Assembly: GCF_002930615.1 (NCBI RefSeq)
Contig: NZ_PSNX01000007.1
Coordinates: 62,001 to 126,000, forward strand
Reading direction: 5' to 3'
Length of the DNA: 64,000 nucleotides
Origin: Caldimonas caldifontis
GTDB lineage: Bacteria > Pseudomonadota > Gammaproteobacteria > Burkholderiales > Burkholderiaceae_C
Part shown: positions 24,224 through 34,953 of the stretch, in pieces
How positions within the stretch are numbered: position 1 is the first letter of the stretch
How the letters are laid out: each line of letters opens with the position of its first letter
Program-made: the position numbers and the translations under genes
The notes under the pieces: model-generated
What the model saw: only the letters and a program-made list of their open reading frames with translations
Told to the model about the DNA's origin: nothing
Databases searched by the model: none

Positions 24224-24718
24224 TCAGCTCACCGGGATTGCCGAAGGCGGCTTGATTTCTTCCAGGCAGATGGTCGAGCGCACGTTGTCCACGCCTGGCA
24301 CCTGCATCAGTCGGTCGGTGAGGAACTGCGACAGCGTCCTGAGATCAGGCGCCACCACCTTGAGCAGGTAGTCGTGGTCGCCCGAGACCGAGTGGCACTC
24401 GATCACCTCGGGGAAGTCCTGGAAGACCTTCTCCAGCTCGCGCACGCGGGTGAACTGCTCGCGGTCGATGCTCAGGCCCACGAAGGCCATCACGGCCTGG
24501 CCGAGCGCCTCGCGGTCCACCTGCGCAGCATAGCCGCGGATGACACCACGCTCCTCCAGCGCGCGCACCCGGCGCAGGCATTGCGGGGCCGACAGATGCA
24601 CCCGCTCGGCCAGGTCCACGTTGCTGATGCGGCCTTCGGCCTGGAGCACGTCCAGCAGGCGACGATCGATGACATCGAGAGAAAGAGGCATTGATGGGGA
24701 TGCACTTCGGCTGTTCAT
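24224..24718 (-). CDS. Lrp/AsnC family transcriptional regulator
   Basis: A 164-residue leucine-responsive-type regulator with an N-terminal helix-turn-helix (LDVLQAEGRISNVDLAERVHLS...CLRRVRALEERGVI) and a C-terminal RAM effector-binding domain (VIECHSVSGDHDYLLKVVAPD). It is divergent from a RocD-like aminotransferase gene, a usual arrangement for Lrp-like activators of amino-acid catabolism. Thus it may respond to ornithine or arginine; this is inference. The start could also be the ATG at 24691 (MPLSLDVIDRR), and neither candidate has a good ribosome-binding site. Confidence 0.9.
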   Translation of the reverse strand: MNSRSASPSMPLSLDVIDRRLLDVLQAEGRISNVDLAERVHLSAPQCLRRVRALEERGVIRGYAAQVDREALGQAVMAFVGLSIDREQFTRVRELEKVFQDFPEVIECHSVSGDHDYLLKVVAPDLRTLSQFLTDRLMQVPGVDNVRSTICLEEIKPPSAIPVS

Positions 24719-24722
24719 GAAA

Positions 24723-24737
24723 CATTATTGCGTAATG
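24723..24737. promoter_or_regulatory. Possible Lrp-type operator
   Basis: CATTA-TTGCG-TAATG forms a perfect five-base inverted repeat in the AT-rich part of the spacer between the divergent lrp-like and rocD-like genes, immediately next to the regulator start. Position and composition fit a binding site for the regulator. Confidence 0.4.
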
Positions 24738-24823
24738 ATCTTGATTGGCACAACAAGTGGAAATCCTCTTTCGTGTGGATCGACCTAGAGTGAAGAGGTC
24801 CAACCCCCGACTCTGGAGTTGCC

Positions 24824-26077
24824 ATGGTCCCCACCGCCTCACCGACCTCCTCCGCACGCGATCTGGAGCAGCGCCACGGCGCGCGCAACTACCACCCGCT
24901 GCCTGTCACCCTGGTGCGCGGTGAAGGTGTGTTCCTGTGGGACGATCAGGGCCGTCGTTATCTGGACATGATGTCGGCCTATTCGGCTGTGAGTTTCGGC
25001 CACAGCCACCCGACCCTGGTGCAGGTCCTGACCGAGCAGGCGGGCCGCCTGGCCGTCACCTCGCGGGCTTTCCACACGGATCGCCTCGGGCCTTTCCTGG
25101 CGCGCCTGTGCCGCGACACCGGCATGGAGCGGGCGCTGCCGATGAACACCGGGGCCGAAGCCGTGGAAACGGCCCTCAAGGCCGCACGCAAGTGGGGCTA
25201 CAAGATCAAGGGCGTGCCCGAGGGGCAGGCGCGCATCGTCGTGGCCGAAGGCAACTTCGCGGGCCGCACCACCACCATCGTGGGTTTCTCCAGTGAAGCC
25301 CAGTACCGTGATGGCTTCGGCCCCTTCGCGCCGGGTTTCGTGTCGGTCCCCTATGGCGACATCGCGGCGCTCGAAAGGGCCCTCACGCCCGAGACCGTGG
25401 CCTTTCTGGTGGAACCCATCCAGGGCGAGGCTGGGATCGTCGTACCGCCGCCCGGCTACCTGCGTGCGGCCCGTGAGCTGTGCACCCGCCACAACGTGCT
25501 GCTGATCTGCGACGAGGTGCAGACCGGGCTGGGGCGCACCGGGCGCGTGCTCGCCTGCCAGCACGAAGGTGTGGTGCCCGACGGCCTGACCCTGGGCAAG
25601 GCCCTGGGCGGAGGTCTGTTGCCGGTGTCGGCCTTCTGCGCCCGGGAGGAGGTGATGGGGGTGTTCCGCCCCGGCGACCACGGGAGCACCTTCGGCGGCA
25701 ACCCGCTCGGTGCTGCAGTGGGGCTGGCGGCGCTGGAGCTGCTCGAGCGCGAGGGCTTGTGCGAGCGCGCCCTGCACCTTGGGGAGCGTCTGATGAGCGG
25801 CTTGCGGGCTCTGCGCCACCCGGCGCTGCAGCAGGTGCGCGGACGTGGCCTGCTGGTGGGGGTGGAGATCGACCCGGCCTTCGCCCATGCTCGCACCGTC
25901 TGCGAGGCTCTCCTGCACGAGGGTGTGCTCAGCAAGGACACCCACGACACCGTGGTGCGCTTTGCGCCCCCCCTGACGGTGAGCGCGGGCCAGATCGACG
26001 AAGCCGTTCAGGCGTTTGGGCGGGCCCTGGCGGCGGTGGAGGCCGGGCAGCGCCGCCCCGGGCGCAAAGCCGCCTGA
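24824..26077 (+). CDS. rocD: Ornithine--oxo-acid transaminase
   Basis: A class III PLP aminotransferase that converts ornithine to glutamate semialdehyde in arginine/ornithine breakdown. The 417-residue protein has YHPLPVTLVRGEG near the start, PMNTGAEAVETALKAARKWG, EPIQGEAGI, the PLP-binding DEVQTGLGRTG and the Schiff-base lysine Lys259 in TLGKALGGGLLPVSA. The MNTGAEAVE and RKWGY signature is that of ornithine aminotransferase more than acetylornithine or GABA aminotransferases. It is divergent from an Lrp-like gene and converges on the mscS-like gene. Confidence 0.9.
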   Translation: MVPTASPTSSARDLEQRHGARNYHPLPVTLVRGEGVFLWDDQGRRYLDMMSAYSAVSFGHSHPTLVQVLTEQAGRLAVTSRAFHTDRLGPFLARLCRDTGMERALPMNTGAEAVETALKAARKWGYKIKGVPEGQARIVVAEGNFAGRTTTIVGFSSEAQYRDGFGPFAPGFVSVPYGDIAALERALTPETVAFLVEPIQGEAGIVVPPPGYLRAARELCTRHNVLLICDEVQTGLGRTGRVLACQHEGVVPDGLTLGKALGGGLLPVSAFCAREEVMGVFRPGDHGSTFGGNPLGAAVGLAALELLEREGLCERALHLGERLMSGLRALRHPALQQVRGRGLLVGVEIDPAFAHARTVCEALLHEGVLSKDTHDTVVRFAPPLTVSAGQIDEAVQAFGRALAAVEAGQRRPGRKAA

Positions 26078-26084
26078 AGCCGTC

Positions 26085-26654
26085 TCAGCCGTCGAGGCTG
26101 CCGATGGGGTGGCCGCGGCGCACCACGCGCTGGAAGAACATGCTGTTGGGCACCTGCAGCGTGGTGCCACCGTCTTCCTGCAGTGTGGTGTAAACCGCGT
26201 TGATGTCCACCACCATGCCCTTCAGGCCGGGCTTGTCGCCGCTTTCCAGCACCTCGATGTGATCGTGCAGGCGAAAGAGGCGGGTGGTGAAGATGAGGAT
26301 GGTGCAGAAGATGTTGGACAGCACGCTCCAGGCGGCGAAGAAGGCCACGGCCGCCACGGCGGCGAAGCCGGTGAAGGCCGACCAGAGCACGCTGCCCGAA
26401 ACGCCCAGGCGTTCAAGGATGAGGAGCAAGGCCGCTGCGTAGACCAGGAAGCCCAGGATGCGCCGCGCGCCCATGTGGACTTCGGCGGGCAGCTGGTAGT
26501 GCCGGCAGATGCGCTTGACCACCAGCCGCAAGGCAGCACGCAGCAGGTAGGCAAGCACCAGGATGATCAGAACCTGGGTGGCCGGGACGATCACGTCCAG
26601 CCATTCCAGCATCCATTCGGGCAATCGGGATTTCAAGTCAGCCAGCCAGCGCAT
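26085..26654 (-). CDS. Small mechanosensitive channel (MscS family)
   Basis: Predicted pressure-relief channel of the inner membrane. The 189-residue protein has three hydrophobic segments (about 18-40, 65-85 and 92-120), the last followed by the pore-lining and beta-domain region (RLHDHIEVLESG...GMVVDINAVYTTLQ) and VPNSMFFQRVVRR. The C-terminal domain of MscS is mostly absent, making it a minimal version (E. coli MscS has 286 residues). Its start overlaps the end of glnD by 17 bases, so translation is probably coupled. The role is inferred from family, not from specific residues. Confidence 0.85.
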   Translation of the reverse strand: MRWLADLKSRLPEWMLEWLDVIVPATQVLIILVLAYLLRAALRLVVKRICRHYQLPAEVHMGARRILGFLVYAAALLLILERLGVSGSVLWSAFTGFAAVAAVAFFAAWSVLSNIFCTILIFTTRLFRLHDHIEVLESGDKPGLKGMVVDINAVYTTLQEDGGTTLQVPNSMFFQRVVRRGHPIGSLDG

Positions 26655-29268
26655 CGAGCAGATCGGATTCCATGGACAGTTGCACTTTGGACTGCTGCAG
26701 CGCCGGTCCGTCGATGAGGAAGGTGTCTTCCACCCGTTCTCCGAGAGTGCTCACCTTGGCCAGCTGCAGGTTGATGCGGTACTTGGCCAGCACCCGGGCG
26801 ATGGAGTAAAGCAGGCCCGAGCGGTCGCTGGCCGACACGGTGAGCAGCCAGCGCTGGGCGCGCTCATCCGGGCGCAGCAGCACGCGGGGTTGCACCGGGA
26901 AGGACTTCACCCGCCGCGACAGACGGCCCCGGCTGGGTTCAGGCAGCGGCCCGCCGCGCGTCAAAGCCTGATGGAGCTGGTTCTCCACCAGCGAGATCAG
27001 GTCGCGGTGGTGCAGATCGAGGTTGGGCGCAATCACCTGGAAGGTGTCCAGCGCATAGCCGGTTCGCGTGGTGTGGATGCGCGCGTCCAGGATGTTGAAG
27101 CCCGCGGTGTCGAAGTAGCCGCAGATGCGGGCGAACAGGTCGTCCTGGTCCGGGGCATACACCACCACTTGCAGACCCTCGCCGGCGGCCGACAGCCGGG
27201 CCTTCACCACGGGGTAGCCTGCATCCACGTGACGCCATAGCGAGCGGGCATGCCAGGCGATGTCCGCGGCTTCATGGCGGGCGAAGTAGCTCAGCTCCAG
27301 CGTCTGCCACAGCGGCTCCTGCACGCCGGGCAGCATGGAATACAGCGCCAGCATCTGCAAGGCTTCCTGCTTGCGGGCCTCGATCTCGGTGGCCAGGTTG
27401 GGCCGGGCACCGCCCAGGGTGCGCAGCGTCAGGCGGTAGAGGTCTTCGAGCAGCTTGCCCTTCCAGGCGTTCCACACCTTGGGGCTGGTGCCGCGGATGT
27501 CGGCCACCGTGAGCAGGTACAGCGCGGTGAGCTGGCGCTCGGTCTGCACCAGTTGTGCAAAGCTGGTGATGACGTCCGGATCGCTCAGGTCTTCCTTTTG
27601 TGCCACGCGCGACATCGTCAGGTGGTGCTGCACCAGAAATTCGATGAGCCGCGCGTCCTCCTTGGGGATGTCATGGTCCCGGCAGAACCGCCGAGCCTCG
27701 ACGGCGCCCAGGTCGGAGTGATCGCCGCCCCGCCCTTTGGCCACGTCGTGAAAGAGGGCGGCCACATAGAGCACGTAGGGCCGGTCGAACTGCGAGGCCA
27801 GCTGCGAGCAGAACGGGTACTCGTGCGCGTGTTCGGGGATGAAGAAGCGCCGCACGTTGCGCAACACCATCAGGATGTGCTGGTCCACGGTGTACACATG
27901 GAACAGGTCGTGCTGCATGCGTCCGACGATGCGCCGGAATACCCACAGGTAGCGACCCAGCACCGAGGTCTGGTTCATCAGCCGCAGCACATGGGTCTGC
28001 CCCAGCGGCTGCTGCAGGATCTGCAGGAAGGTCGCGCGGTTGACCGGGTCGCGGCGGAACTCGGCATCCATCAGCTCGCGCGCGTTGTACAAAGCGCGTA
28101 GCGTGCGCGCCGACAGGCCCTTGATGCCTGGCGACTGCTGGTAGACCAGGAAGGTGCGCAGGATGGCGTGGCGGTCGCGCTCGTAGAGGTCGTCGCTGGC
28201 CACCTCGAGCATGCCGCCGCGGTCGAGGAATTGCTCGTCGATGGGGCGCATGGGCGCGTCGTGCGAGCCCTGGATGCGCTCCTCGACGTTGAGCATCAGG
28301 ATGAGGTTCAGCTGCGCGACCGCCTTGGCGGCCCAGTAGTAGCGGTGCATCAGGGCTTCGGAAGCCCGTCGGGCCTTGGTGGCCTGGTAGCCGAAGCTTT
28401 CGGCCACGGCGGTCTGCAGGTCGAACACCAGCCGGTCCTCGCGCCGCCCGGCCACCACGTGCAGCCGGGCGCGGATCAGTCGCAGCAGGGCCTCATTGCG
28501 CTGCACCTGCTTCAGCTCGAAGGGCGTCATCAGCCCGCTGGACGCCAGCGCCGCCCAGGTCTTGCCCAGGCCGGCGGCGCGGGCCACCCACATCACCACC
28601 TGCAAATCGCGCAGTCCGCCCGGGCTTTCCTTGCAGTTGGGCTCGAGCGAGTAGGGGGTCTCTTCGAACTTCTGGTGGCGCTGGCGCATCTCCAGCGTCT
28701 TGGCGCGCAGGAAGGCGCGCGCGTCCATCTGAGCATCGAAGGCCTTGCGGAACTGCTGGAAGAGGCTGCGCGACCCGCACAGCAGGCGCGATTCCAGCAG
28801 AGCAGTCTGCACGGTCACGTCGCGGGCAGATTCATCCAGGCACTCCTGGACGCTGCGCACGCTGGAGCCGATCTCCAGGCCGATGTCCCAGCAGGCAGTG
28901 ATGAAACCCTCGATGCTGGATTTCCATGCGGCGTGGTCGTGGGCTGCACCGGCGGGGTCGTCCGGCAGGAGCACCAGCACGTCCACGTCGGAGTAGGGGT
29001 AAAGCTCGCCGCGACCGTAACCACCCACAGCGACCAGCGCGGCCCCCTGGGGCAGATAGGCATGGGTCCACAGCCCCTGGAGGGTCTGGTCCACGTGGCG
29101 GCACAGGTCCCTGACCAGGCGGGTGGCCGCAGCGGTGGTGGGTCGGCCCGTGCGGAAGGTCTCCAGCAGTGCCTGTTTGCCCTGGCGAAACCGCGTGCGC
29201 AGATCAGCCACGCTGGCCGGGCTGTCCAGGACCCCGGGCGCCCCAGGCGCGGTGCTCGCAACGGCCAT
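26638..29268 (-). CDS. glnD: [Protein-PII] uridylyltransferase GlnD
   Basis: Senses glutamine and uridylylates or deuridylylates PII proteins to control nitrogen metabolism. The 876-residue protein has the nucleotidyltransferase motif GGYGRGELYPYSDVDV (82-97) with the metal-binding aspartates, a central HD domain for uridylyl removal (ALFHDVAKGRGGDHSDLGA), and two C-terminal ACT domains (VVYAPDQDDLFARICGYFDT; SASDRSGLLYSIARVLAKY). It is preceded by map on the same strand with 13 bases between, as in many betaproteobacteria, and followed by the overlapping mscS-like gene. Confidence 0.96.
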   Translation of the reverse strand: MAVASTAPGAPGVLDSPASVADLRTRFRQGKQALLETFRTGRPTTAAATRLVRDLCRHVDQTLQGLWTHAYLPQGAALVAVGGYGRGELYPYSDVDVLVLLPDDPAGAAHDHAAWKSSIEGFITACWDIGLEIGSSVRSVQECLDESARDVTVQTALLESRLLCGSRSLFQQFRKAFDAQMDARAFLRAKTLEMRQRHQKFEETPYSLEPNCKESPGGLRDLQVVMWVARAAGLGKTWAALASSGLMTPFELKQVQRNEALLRLIRARLHVVAGRREDRLVFDLQTAVAESFGYQATKARRASEALMHRYYWAAKAVAQLNLILMLNVEERIQGSHDAPMRPIDEQFLDRGGMLEVASDDLYERDRHAILRTFLVYQQSPGIKGLSARTLRALYNARELMDAEFRRDPVNRATFLQILQQPLGQTHVLRLMNQTSVLGRYLWVFRRIVGRMQHDLFHVYTVDQHILMVLRNVRRFFIPEHAHEYPFCSQLASQFDRPYVLYVAALFHDVAKGRGGDHSDLGAVEARRFCRDHDIPKEDARLIEFLVQHHLTMSRVAQKEDLSDPDVITSFAQLVQTERQLTALYLLTVADIRGTSPKVWNAWKGKLLEDLYRLTLRTLGGARPNLATEIEARKQEALQMLALYSMLPGVQEPLWQTLELSYFARHEAADIAWHARSLWRHVDAGYPVVKARLSAAGEGLQVVVYAPDQDDLFARICGYFDTAGFNILDARIHTTRTGYALDTFQVIAPNLDLHHRDLISLVENQLHQALTRGGPLPEPSRGRLSRRVKSFPVQPRVLLRPDERAQRWLLTVSASDRSGLLYSIARVLAKYRINLQLAKVSTLGERVEDTFLIDGPALQQSKVQLSMESDLLDALAG

Positions 29269-29281
29269 GCTGGGGCTCCGG

Positions 29282-30091
29282 TCAGGTGGCGGCTCGGGCG
29301 AACTCGGGCAGGGGCGGGTAGCCTGCCGACAGCGTGAGGATCTCGTAGCCGGTGTCGGTGACGGCCACGGTGTGCTCCCACTGCGCCGACAGCGAACGGT
29401 CGCGCGTCACGATGGTCCAGCCGTCGGGCATTTCCTTGATCTCGCGTCGGCCGGCATTCACCATGGGCTCGATGGTGAACACCATGCCCGGCACCAGCTC
29501 GTCCAGCGTCCCCGGGCGTCCATAGTGCAGCACCTGGGGCTCTTCGTGGAACTTACGGCCGATGCCGTGGCCGCAGAACTCGCGCACCACCGAATAGCCC
29601 GCGTTCTCGACGAAAGTCTGGATCGCATGGCCGATGTCGCCCAGCCGGGCGCCAGGCTTCACCTTGGCGATGCCGCGCCACATGGCCTCGTAGGTGATCT
29701 GGCACAGGCGCCTGGCGGCGATCGACCCTTCTCCCACGATGAACATGCGGCTGGTATCGCCGTGCCAGCCGTCCTTGATGACGGTGACGTCGATGTTCAC
29801 GATGTCCCCGTTCTTCAGCGGCCGGTCGTTGGGAATGCCGTGACAGACCTGGTGGTTGATCGAGGTGCAGATTGACGAAGGGAAGGGCGGGTAGCCCGGT
29901 GGCTGGTAACCCACGGTGGCCGAGGTGGCACCCTGGACGTTCTCGATGTAGTCCAGTGCAATCTTGTCCAGGTGGGCCGTCGTGACGCCAGGCTTGACGT
30001 GCGGCGTGAGAAAGTCCAGCACTTCAGAGGCCAGTCGTCCGGCCACCCGCATGCCTTCGATGTCTTCGGGCGTCTTGATCGTGATGCTCAT
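29282..30091 (-). CDS. map: Methionine aminopeptidase type I
   Basis: Removes initiator methionine from nascent proteins. The 269-residue enzyme has the His84 substrate-binding residue ([10 protein letters not shown]) and metal ligands Asp101 (VNIDVTV), Asp112 (GDTSRMF), the His of [15 protein letters not shown], the Glu of FTIEPM and the Glu of QWEHTVAVT. It is the first gene of the map-glnD-mscS block and is divergent from purL. In many bacteria map lies by rpsB; here the partner is glnD, as is usual in this order. Confidence 0.96.
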   Translation of the reverse strand: MSITIKTPEDIEGMRVAGRLASEVLDFLTPHVKPGVTTAHLDKIALDYIENVQGATSATVGYQPPGYPPFPSSICTSINHQVCHGIPNDRPLKNGDIVNIDVTVIKDGWHGDTSRMFIVGEGSIAARRLCQITYEAMWRGIAKVKPGARLGDIGHAIQTFVENAGYSVVREFCGHGIGRKFHEEPQVLHYGRPGTLDELVPGMVFTIEPMVNAGRREIKEMPDGWTIVTRDRSLSAQWEHTVAVTDTGYEILTLSAGYPPLPEFARAAT

Positions 30092-30209
30092 GTGCGGATT
30101 ATCTCAGGCCCGTCGCAGCCGGGGGCGCGCCGGTAAAATCCCTGCTTTCCGTCCGGAATCGCCGCTGGCGGTGCCGGGCGGGCCGCTCCACCTGCACGAG
30201 TTCCCCCAC

Positions 30210-33200
30210 GTGACTGCCTCCGCCAAACACCTCCTGCACTTCGAGGGCGGCAATGCCCTGTCCGCCTTCCGCGCCCAGGCCTTGCTGCCGCGTCTCCAGG
30301 CCCATGCGCCGCAAGTGGTGGGGGTGAGTGCCCGTCATGTGCACTGGGTCTGGGTGCAAGGCCCCTTGGCCCGGGATGCCCAGGACAAACTGGCGGCCCT
30401 GCTGAACTACGGCGACCCCTATGCCGGCCCGACCGAAGGCCCGCTGGTGGTGGTGCTTCCGCGCCTGGGAACGGTGTCTCCCTGGGCCTCCAAGGCCACC
30501 GACATCGCCCACAACTGCGGACTGGAGGGCCTCAGGCGCGTGGAGCGTGTCACCGAGTACCGCCTGGAGCTCAAGGGCGGCCTGCTGCGCAGCCCCAAAC
30601 CGCTGGATACCGCCACCCTGCAGGCCCTGGCGGCCGAGCTGCACGACCGCATGACCGAAAGCGTCGCCTTCGAGCGCGAGGCCTGTGCCCATCTGTTTGA
30701 CGAACAGCCGGGCAAACCCATGGAACACGTGGACGTGCTCGGCCAAGGCCGAGCCGCGCTGGAAGCCGCCAACCGGGATTTCGGCCTGGCCTTGTCCGAT
30801 GACGAGATCGACTATCTCGTCGCGGCCTTCCAGGGCTTGAAGCGCAACCCGAGCGACGTCGAGCTGATGATGTTCGCCCAGGCCAACAGTGAGCACTGCC
30901 GCCACAAGATCTTCAACGCGAACTTCACGATCGACGGGCAGCCCCAGGAGCGCTCGATGTTCGCGATGATCCGCAACACCCATCAGCTTGCGCCTCAGCA
31001 CACCGTGGTGGCCTATGCCGACAACGCTGCGGTGATGGAAGGCGGCCCGGTGCGCGCCTGGCGTCCCGAGGGTTACACCCATGCGCCGCGCTACGCCGCC
31101 CATTACGAGGTGGCCCATGTGCTGATGAAGGTGGAAACCCACAATCATCCAACGGCCATTTCGCCTTTCCCTGGGGCCTCCACCGGCGCAGGCGGCGAGA
31201 TCCGCGACGAGGGCGCCACCGGCCGCGGCGCCCAGCCCAAGGCAGGCCTGACGGGCTTTTCGGTGTCCAACCTGCACTTGCCGGGCACCAGCGAGCCCTG
31301 GGAGCGCGCGCCCTACGGCAAGCCGACCCACATTGCCAGCGCCTTGCAGATCATGATTGAAGGCCCGCTGGGCGGGGCAGCTTTCAACAACGAATTCGGC
31401 CGGCCCAACCTGGGGGGCTACTTCCGTGTGTACGAGCAGGACGTGGACGGCCTGCGCCGCGGCTACCACAAGCCCATCATGATCGCCGGCGGGCTGGGTC
31501 GCATCCGCGATGGCCAGACACACAAGCTGCCCTTCGGTGCGGGAACGCTGCTGATCCAGCTCGGCGGGCCGGGCATGCGCATCGGCATGGGCGGCGGGGC
31601 GGCCAGTTCGATGGCGGCCGGAGTGAACGCGGCCGAGCTCGATTTCGACTCCGTGCAACGCGGCAACCCCGAGATCCAGCGCCGTGCCCAGGAGGTCATC
31701 AACCATTGTTTCGGCCTGGGTGAGGCCAATCCCATTCTGGCCATCCATGACGTGGGCGCCGGGGGCATCTCCAATGCCTTCCCGGAGCTGGTGGATGGCG
31801 CCGGCATGGGTGCCACCTTCGACCTGCGCAAGGTGCCCTTGGAGGAAAGCGGTCTGGCACCCAAGGAAATCTGGTGCAACGAGAGCCAGGAGCGCTACGT
31901 CCTGGCGGTGGCGCCGCAGAGTCTGCCGCTTTTCGAGGCCATGTGCGAACGCGAACGCTGCCCCTTCGCGGTCGTGGGCGTGGCCTCCAGCGACCAGGCC
32001 CTGGTGCTGGAAGACGGTCCTGGCGGCGAGCGGGCGATCGACATGCCCATGGACGTGCTGCTGGGCAAGCCACCCAAGATGCACCGCGACGTGCGCCGCG
32101 TTGCCCGACAGGCGCCCCCGCTGGACCTCACCGGTGTGACGCTGCAGCGGGTGGCCTTCGACGTGCTGCGTCACCCCACCGTGGCCAGCAAGCGATTCCT
32201 GATCACCATCGGCGACCGCACGGTGGGGGGCTTGAGCCATCGTGATCAGATGGTGGGGCCCTGGCAGGTGCCGGTGGCCGATTGCGCCGTCACCCTGGCC
32301 GACTACAGCGGTTTTCGCGGCGAAGCCATGAGCATGGGCGAACGCACGCCGCTGGCCTCGATCGATGCCCCGGCCTCGGGCCGCATGGCCGTGGCCGAGG
32401 CCCTCACCAACCTGCTGGCGGCCCCGATCGAGCTCACGCGCGTGAAGCTTTCCTGCAACTGGATGGCCGCCTGCGGCGAGCCGGGTGAGGACGCCGCGCT
32501 GTACGACACGGTGAAAGCCGTGGGCATGGAGTTGTGCCCGGCACTGGGCATCAGCGTGCCCGTGGGCAAGGATTCGTTGTCCATGCGCACGCGCTGGCGC
32601 GACGATGGCATGGACAAGCAGGTGACCGCTCCGGTCTCACTGATCGTTTCGGCCTTCGTCACGCTCGACGATGTGCGGGGCACCCTCACCCCCGAACTGC
32701 GCGAGGGCGACACCACGCTGATCCTGGTGGACCTCGGACAAGGCCGGCACCGCCTGGGCGGCTCCATCCTGGCGCAGGCCCAGGGTGCCTTTGGCGGTGA
32801 GGTGCCCGACCTGGACGACCCGGCCCTGTTGAAGTCGCTGGTGGACGCGGTGAACGAACTTCGGGCGCAAGGGCTGGTGCTGGCCTACCACGACCGCAGT
32901 GACGGCGGCCTGTGGGCGTCGGTGTGCGAGATGGCCTTTGCCGGCCGCCGCGGTGTGAGCCTGAACGTGGATCTGCTGGTGACCGAAAGCGATGGCATCG
33001 GCGACAGCCGGGCCGAGTACGGCGACTCCAAGAACTGGGCGCAGCAGGTGAGCGAGCGCCGCAACGAGCTCACGCTGCGAGCGCTTTTCAACGAGGAACT
33101 CGGTGTGGTGCTGCAGGTGCCCACGGCCCGGCGCGACGACGCCATCGCCGTGCTGCGCCGCCATGGCCTGTCGCGCCACAGCCATGTGATCGGCAAGCCC

Positions 33201-34199
33201 AACGACCGCGGCACGGTGGAGGTCTGGCGCGACGCGAAGTCGGTCTTTTCCGCCTCGCTGCGCGATCTGCACCAGGCCTGGGACGAGGTGAGCTGGCGCA
33301 TCGCGATGCTGCGCGACAACCCGGCCTGCGCGCAGGCCGAGCATGACGCGGCCGGCGACCCCGCCGATGCCGGGCTGCAGGTGAAGCCGAGCTTCGATCC
33401 GGCGGAGGACGTGGCCGCGCCCTTCCTGAACCTGGCGCGTCCGAAGGTGGCGATCCTGCGGGAACAGGGGGTCAACTCCCACGTCGAGATGAGCTACGCC
33501 ATGGACCAGGCGGGCTTCGACACCTACGACGTGCACATGAGCGACCTGCAGGCCGGCCGCGCGAGGCTCGAGCAGTTCCAGGGCCTGGTGGCCTGCGGTG
33601 GCTTCAGCTACGGGGACACCCTGGGGGCCGGCGAGGGCTGGGCGCGCTCGGTGCTGTTCAACCCTCAGCTGGCCGAACAGTTCGCGGCCTTCTTCAACCG
33701 ATCCGACAGCTTTGCGCTGGGCGTGTGCAACGGCTGCCAGATGATGGCGGCGCTCTCGCCCATCATCCCGGGCACGGCCGCCTGGCCGCGCTTCACGCGC
33801 AACCGCAGCGAGCAGTTCGAGGCTCGCCTGAGCCAGGTCGAGGTGCTGGACAGCCCCTCGGTCTTCTTCACCGGCATGGCCGGCAGCCTGCTGCCCATCG
33901 CCGTGGCCCATGGGGAAGGCTATGCCGACTTCTCGCAGCGTGGGGACGCCAAGGCTGTGCATGCCGCCATGCGCTTCGTGGACAGCCAGGGCCGCCCCAC
34001 CGAAGCCTACCCGGCCAACCCCAATGGCAGCCCCGGCGGCCTGACCGCGGTGACCACCGCCGACGGCCGCTTCACTGCGCTGATGCCGCACCCTGAACGC
34101 GTGTTCCGCAACATCCAGATGAGCTGGACCTCCGGCGACGCCGCGGCCTTCAGCCCCTGGATGCGCATGTTCCGCAACGCGCGCCGATGGATCGGCTGA
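30210..34199 (+). CDS. purL: Phosphoribosylformylglycinamidine synthase PurL
   Basis: Catalyses the fourth step of purine synthesis, converting FGAR and glutamine to FGAM with ATP. The large single-chain form has 1329 residues. It carries an N-terminal PurS-like domain ([17 protein letters not shown]), [15 protein letters not shown], the synthase halves ([31 protein letters not shown]), and a C-terminal glutaminase with [16 protein letters not shown] and nucleophile Cys in [10 protein letters not shown] start at GTG 30210 because the family sequence begins close to there; the frame continues to 29964 but through unlikely sequence overlapping map. A TAAAAT -10-like element lies at 30134-30139. 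Confidence 0.93.
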   Translation: MTASAKHLLHFEGGNALSAFRAQALLPRLQAHAPQVVGVSARHVHWVWVQGPLARDAQDKLAALLNYGDPYAGPTEGPLVVVLPRLGTVSPWASKATDIAHNCGLEGLRRVERVTEYRLELKGGLLRSPKPLDTATLQALAAELHDRMTESVAFEREACAHLFDEQPGKPMEHVDVLGQGRAALEAANRDFGLALSDDEIDYLVAAFQGLKRNPSDVELMMFAQANSEHCRHKIFNANFTIDGQPQERSMFAMIRNTHQLAPQHTVVAYADNAAVMEGGPVRAWRPEGYTHAPRYAAHYEVAHVLMKVETHNHPTAISPFPGASTGAGGEIRDEGATGRGAQPKAGLTGFSVSNLHLPGTSEPWERAPYGKPTHIASALQIMIEGPLGGAAFNNEFGRPNLGGYFRVYEQDVDGLRRGYHKPIMIAGGLGRIRDGQTHKLPFGAGTLLIQLGGPGMRIGMGGGAASSMAAGVNAAELDFDSVQRGNPEIQRRAQEVINHCFGLGEANPILAIHDVGAGGISNAFPELVDGAGMGATFDLRKVPLEESGLAPKEIWCNESQERYVLAVAPQSLPLFEAMCERERCPFAVVGVASSDQALVLEDGPGGERAIDMPMDVLLGKPPKMHRDVRRVARQAPPLDLTGVTLQRVAFDVLRHPTVASKRFLITIGDRTVGGLSHRDQMVGPWQVPVADCAVTLADYSGFRGEAMSMGERTPLASIDAPASGRMAVAEALTNLLAAPIELTRVKLSCNWMAACGEPGEDAALYDTVKAVGMELCPALGISVPVGKDSLSMRTRWRDDGMDKQVTAPVSLIVSAFVTLDDVRGTLTPELREGDTTLILVDLGQGRHRLGGSILAQAQGAFGGEVPDLDDPALLKSLVDAVNELRAQGLVLAYHDRSDGGLWASVCEMAFAGRRGVSLNVDLLVTESDGIGDSRAEYGDSKNWAQQVSERRNELTLRALFNEELGVVLQVPTARRDDAIAVLRRHGLSRHSHVIGKPNDRGTVEVWRDAKSVFSASLRDLHQAWDEVSWRIAMLRDNPACAQAEHDAAGDPADAGLQVKPSFDPAEDVAAPFLNLARPKVAILREQGVNSHVEMSYAMDQAGFDTYDVHMSDLQAGRARLEQFQGLVACGGFSYGDTLGAGEGWARSVLFNPQLAEQFAAFFNRSDSFALGVCNGCQMMAALSPIIPGTAAWPRFTRNRSEQFEARLSQVEVLDSPSVFFTGMAGSLLPIAVAHGEGYADFSQRGDAKAVHAAMRFVDSQGRPTEAYPANPNGSPGGLTAVTTADGRFTALMPHPERVFRNIQMSWTSGDAAAFSPWMRMFRNARRWIG

Positions 34200-34900
34200 G
34201 GTTCGACCGGCTCGATGTGCTGCGGGCGGTCGCCATCGTCTGGATGGCGGCCTACCATTTCTGCTACGACCTGAACCACTTCGGGTTCATCCGCCAGAAC
34301 TTCTACACGGACCCGTTCTGGACCACCCAGCGCACGGCCATCGTGTCGCTCTTCCTCTTCTGTGCAGGGCTCGGTCAGGCGGTGGCCTGGCAGCAAGGGC
34401 AGGGCTGGCCCCGCTTCTGGCGCCGCTGGGGCCAGGTCGCCGGTTGCGCGCTTCTGGTCAGCGCCGGCTCTTACCTGATGTTCCCCCGCAGCTTCATCTA
34501 TTTCGGCGTGCTGCATGGCATCGCCGTGATGCTCATCGTGACCCGGCTGAGCGCGGGCTGGGGGCGCTGGCTGTGGCCACTGGGCCTGCTGGCCATCGTG
34601 TTGCCGCACTTCGTCCAGCATCCCTTCTTCGACACCCGTTGGACCAACTGGGTGGGCCTCATCACCCGCAAGCCCGTGACTGAAGACTACGTGCCCCTTC
34701 TGCCGTGGCTGGGCGTGATGTGGTGGGGCCTGGCGGCGGGGCAATGGATGCTGGCTCGGCGGCCGGGCTGGCTCGCTGGCGACGTGCCACACGCCTTGGC
34801 GCCTCTGGCGGTATTGGGGCGCTGGAGCCTGAGCTTCTACATGCTGCACCAGCCGATCTTCATCGGGGCGCTGGCTGCCATGGCCTGGTGGCTGCGATGA
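34187..34900 (+). CDS. DUF1624 membrane protein, acyltransferase-like
   Basis: A 237-residue inner-membrane protein with about six or seven hydrophobic segments. The opening [29 protein letters not shown] is the mark of DUF1624 proteins, related to heparan-alpha-glucosaminide N-acetyltransferases, and has the conserved Arg and His near the first helix. A substrate cannot be assigned. It overlaps purL by 13 bases and is probably translated with it; a link to purine synthesis is not evident. An intrinsic terminator follows, oriented mainly for the opposite strand. Confidence 0.8.
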   Translation: MDRLRFDRLDVLRAVAIVWMAAYHFCYDLNHFGFIRQNFYTDPFWTTQRTAIVSLFLFCAGLGQAVAWQQGQGWPRFWRRWGQVAGCALLVSAGSYLMFPRSFIYFGVLHGIAVMLIVTRLSAGWGRWLWPLGLLAIVLPHFVQHPFFDTRWTNWVGLITRKPVTEDYVPLLPWLGVMWWGLAAGQWMLARRPGWLAGDVPHALAPLAVLGRWSLSFYMLHQPIFIGALAAMAWWLR

Positions 34901-34907
34901 CGCCATG

Positions 34908-34930
34908 AAAAAAGCGCCCCGCGGGGCGCT
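34908..34930 (-). terminator. Intrinsic terminator after the PpiC-type gene
   Basis: AGCGCCCCGCGGGGCGCT (34913-34930) is a perfect 18-base palindrome. On the minus strand it is followed by a run of six T residues, so it ends the selO-to-foldase transcript; it may also stop the plus-strand purL transcript less efficiently. Confidence 0.88.
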
Positions 34931-34953
34931 TGATCAGGCCGGCAGGCGGCGTC

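Noticed and set aside
30134-30139. TAAAAT as a firm purL promoter
   Set aside because: A matching -35 at the right spacing is not evident, so I mention it only as a possible -10.
29964-30209. N-terminal extension of PurL
   Set aside because: It overlaps map and lacks similarity to PurL; the family sequence begins near 30210.
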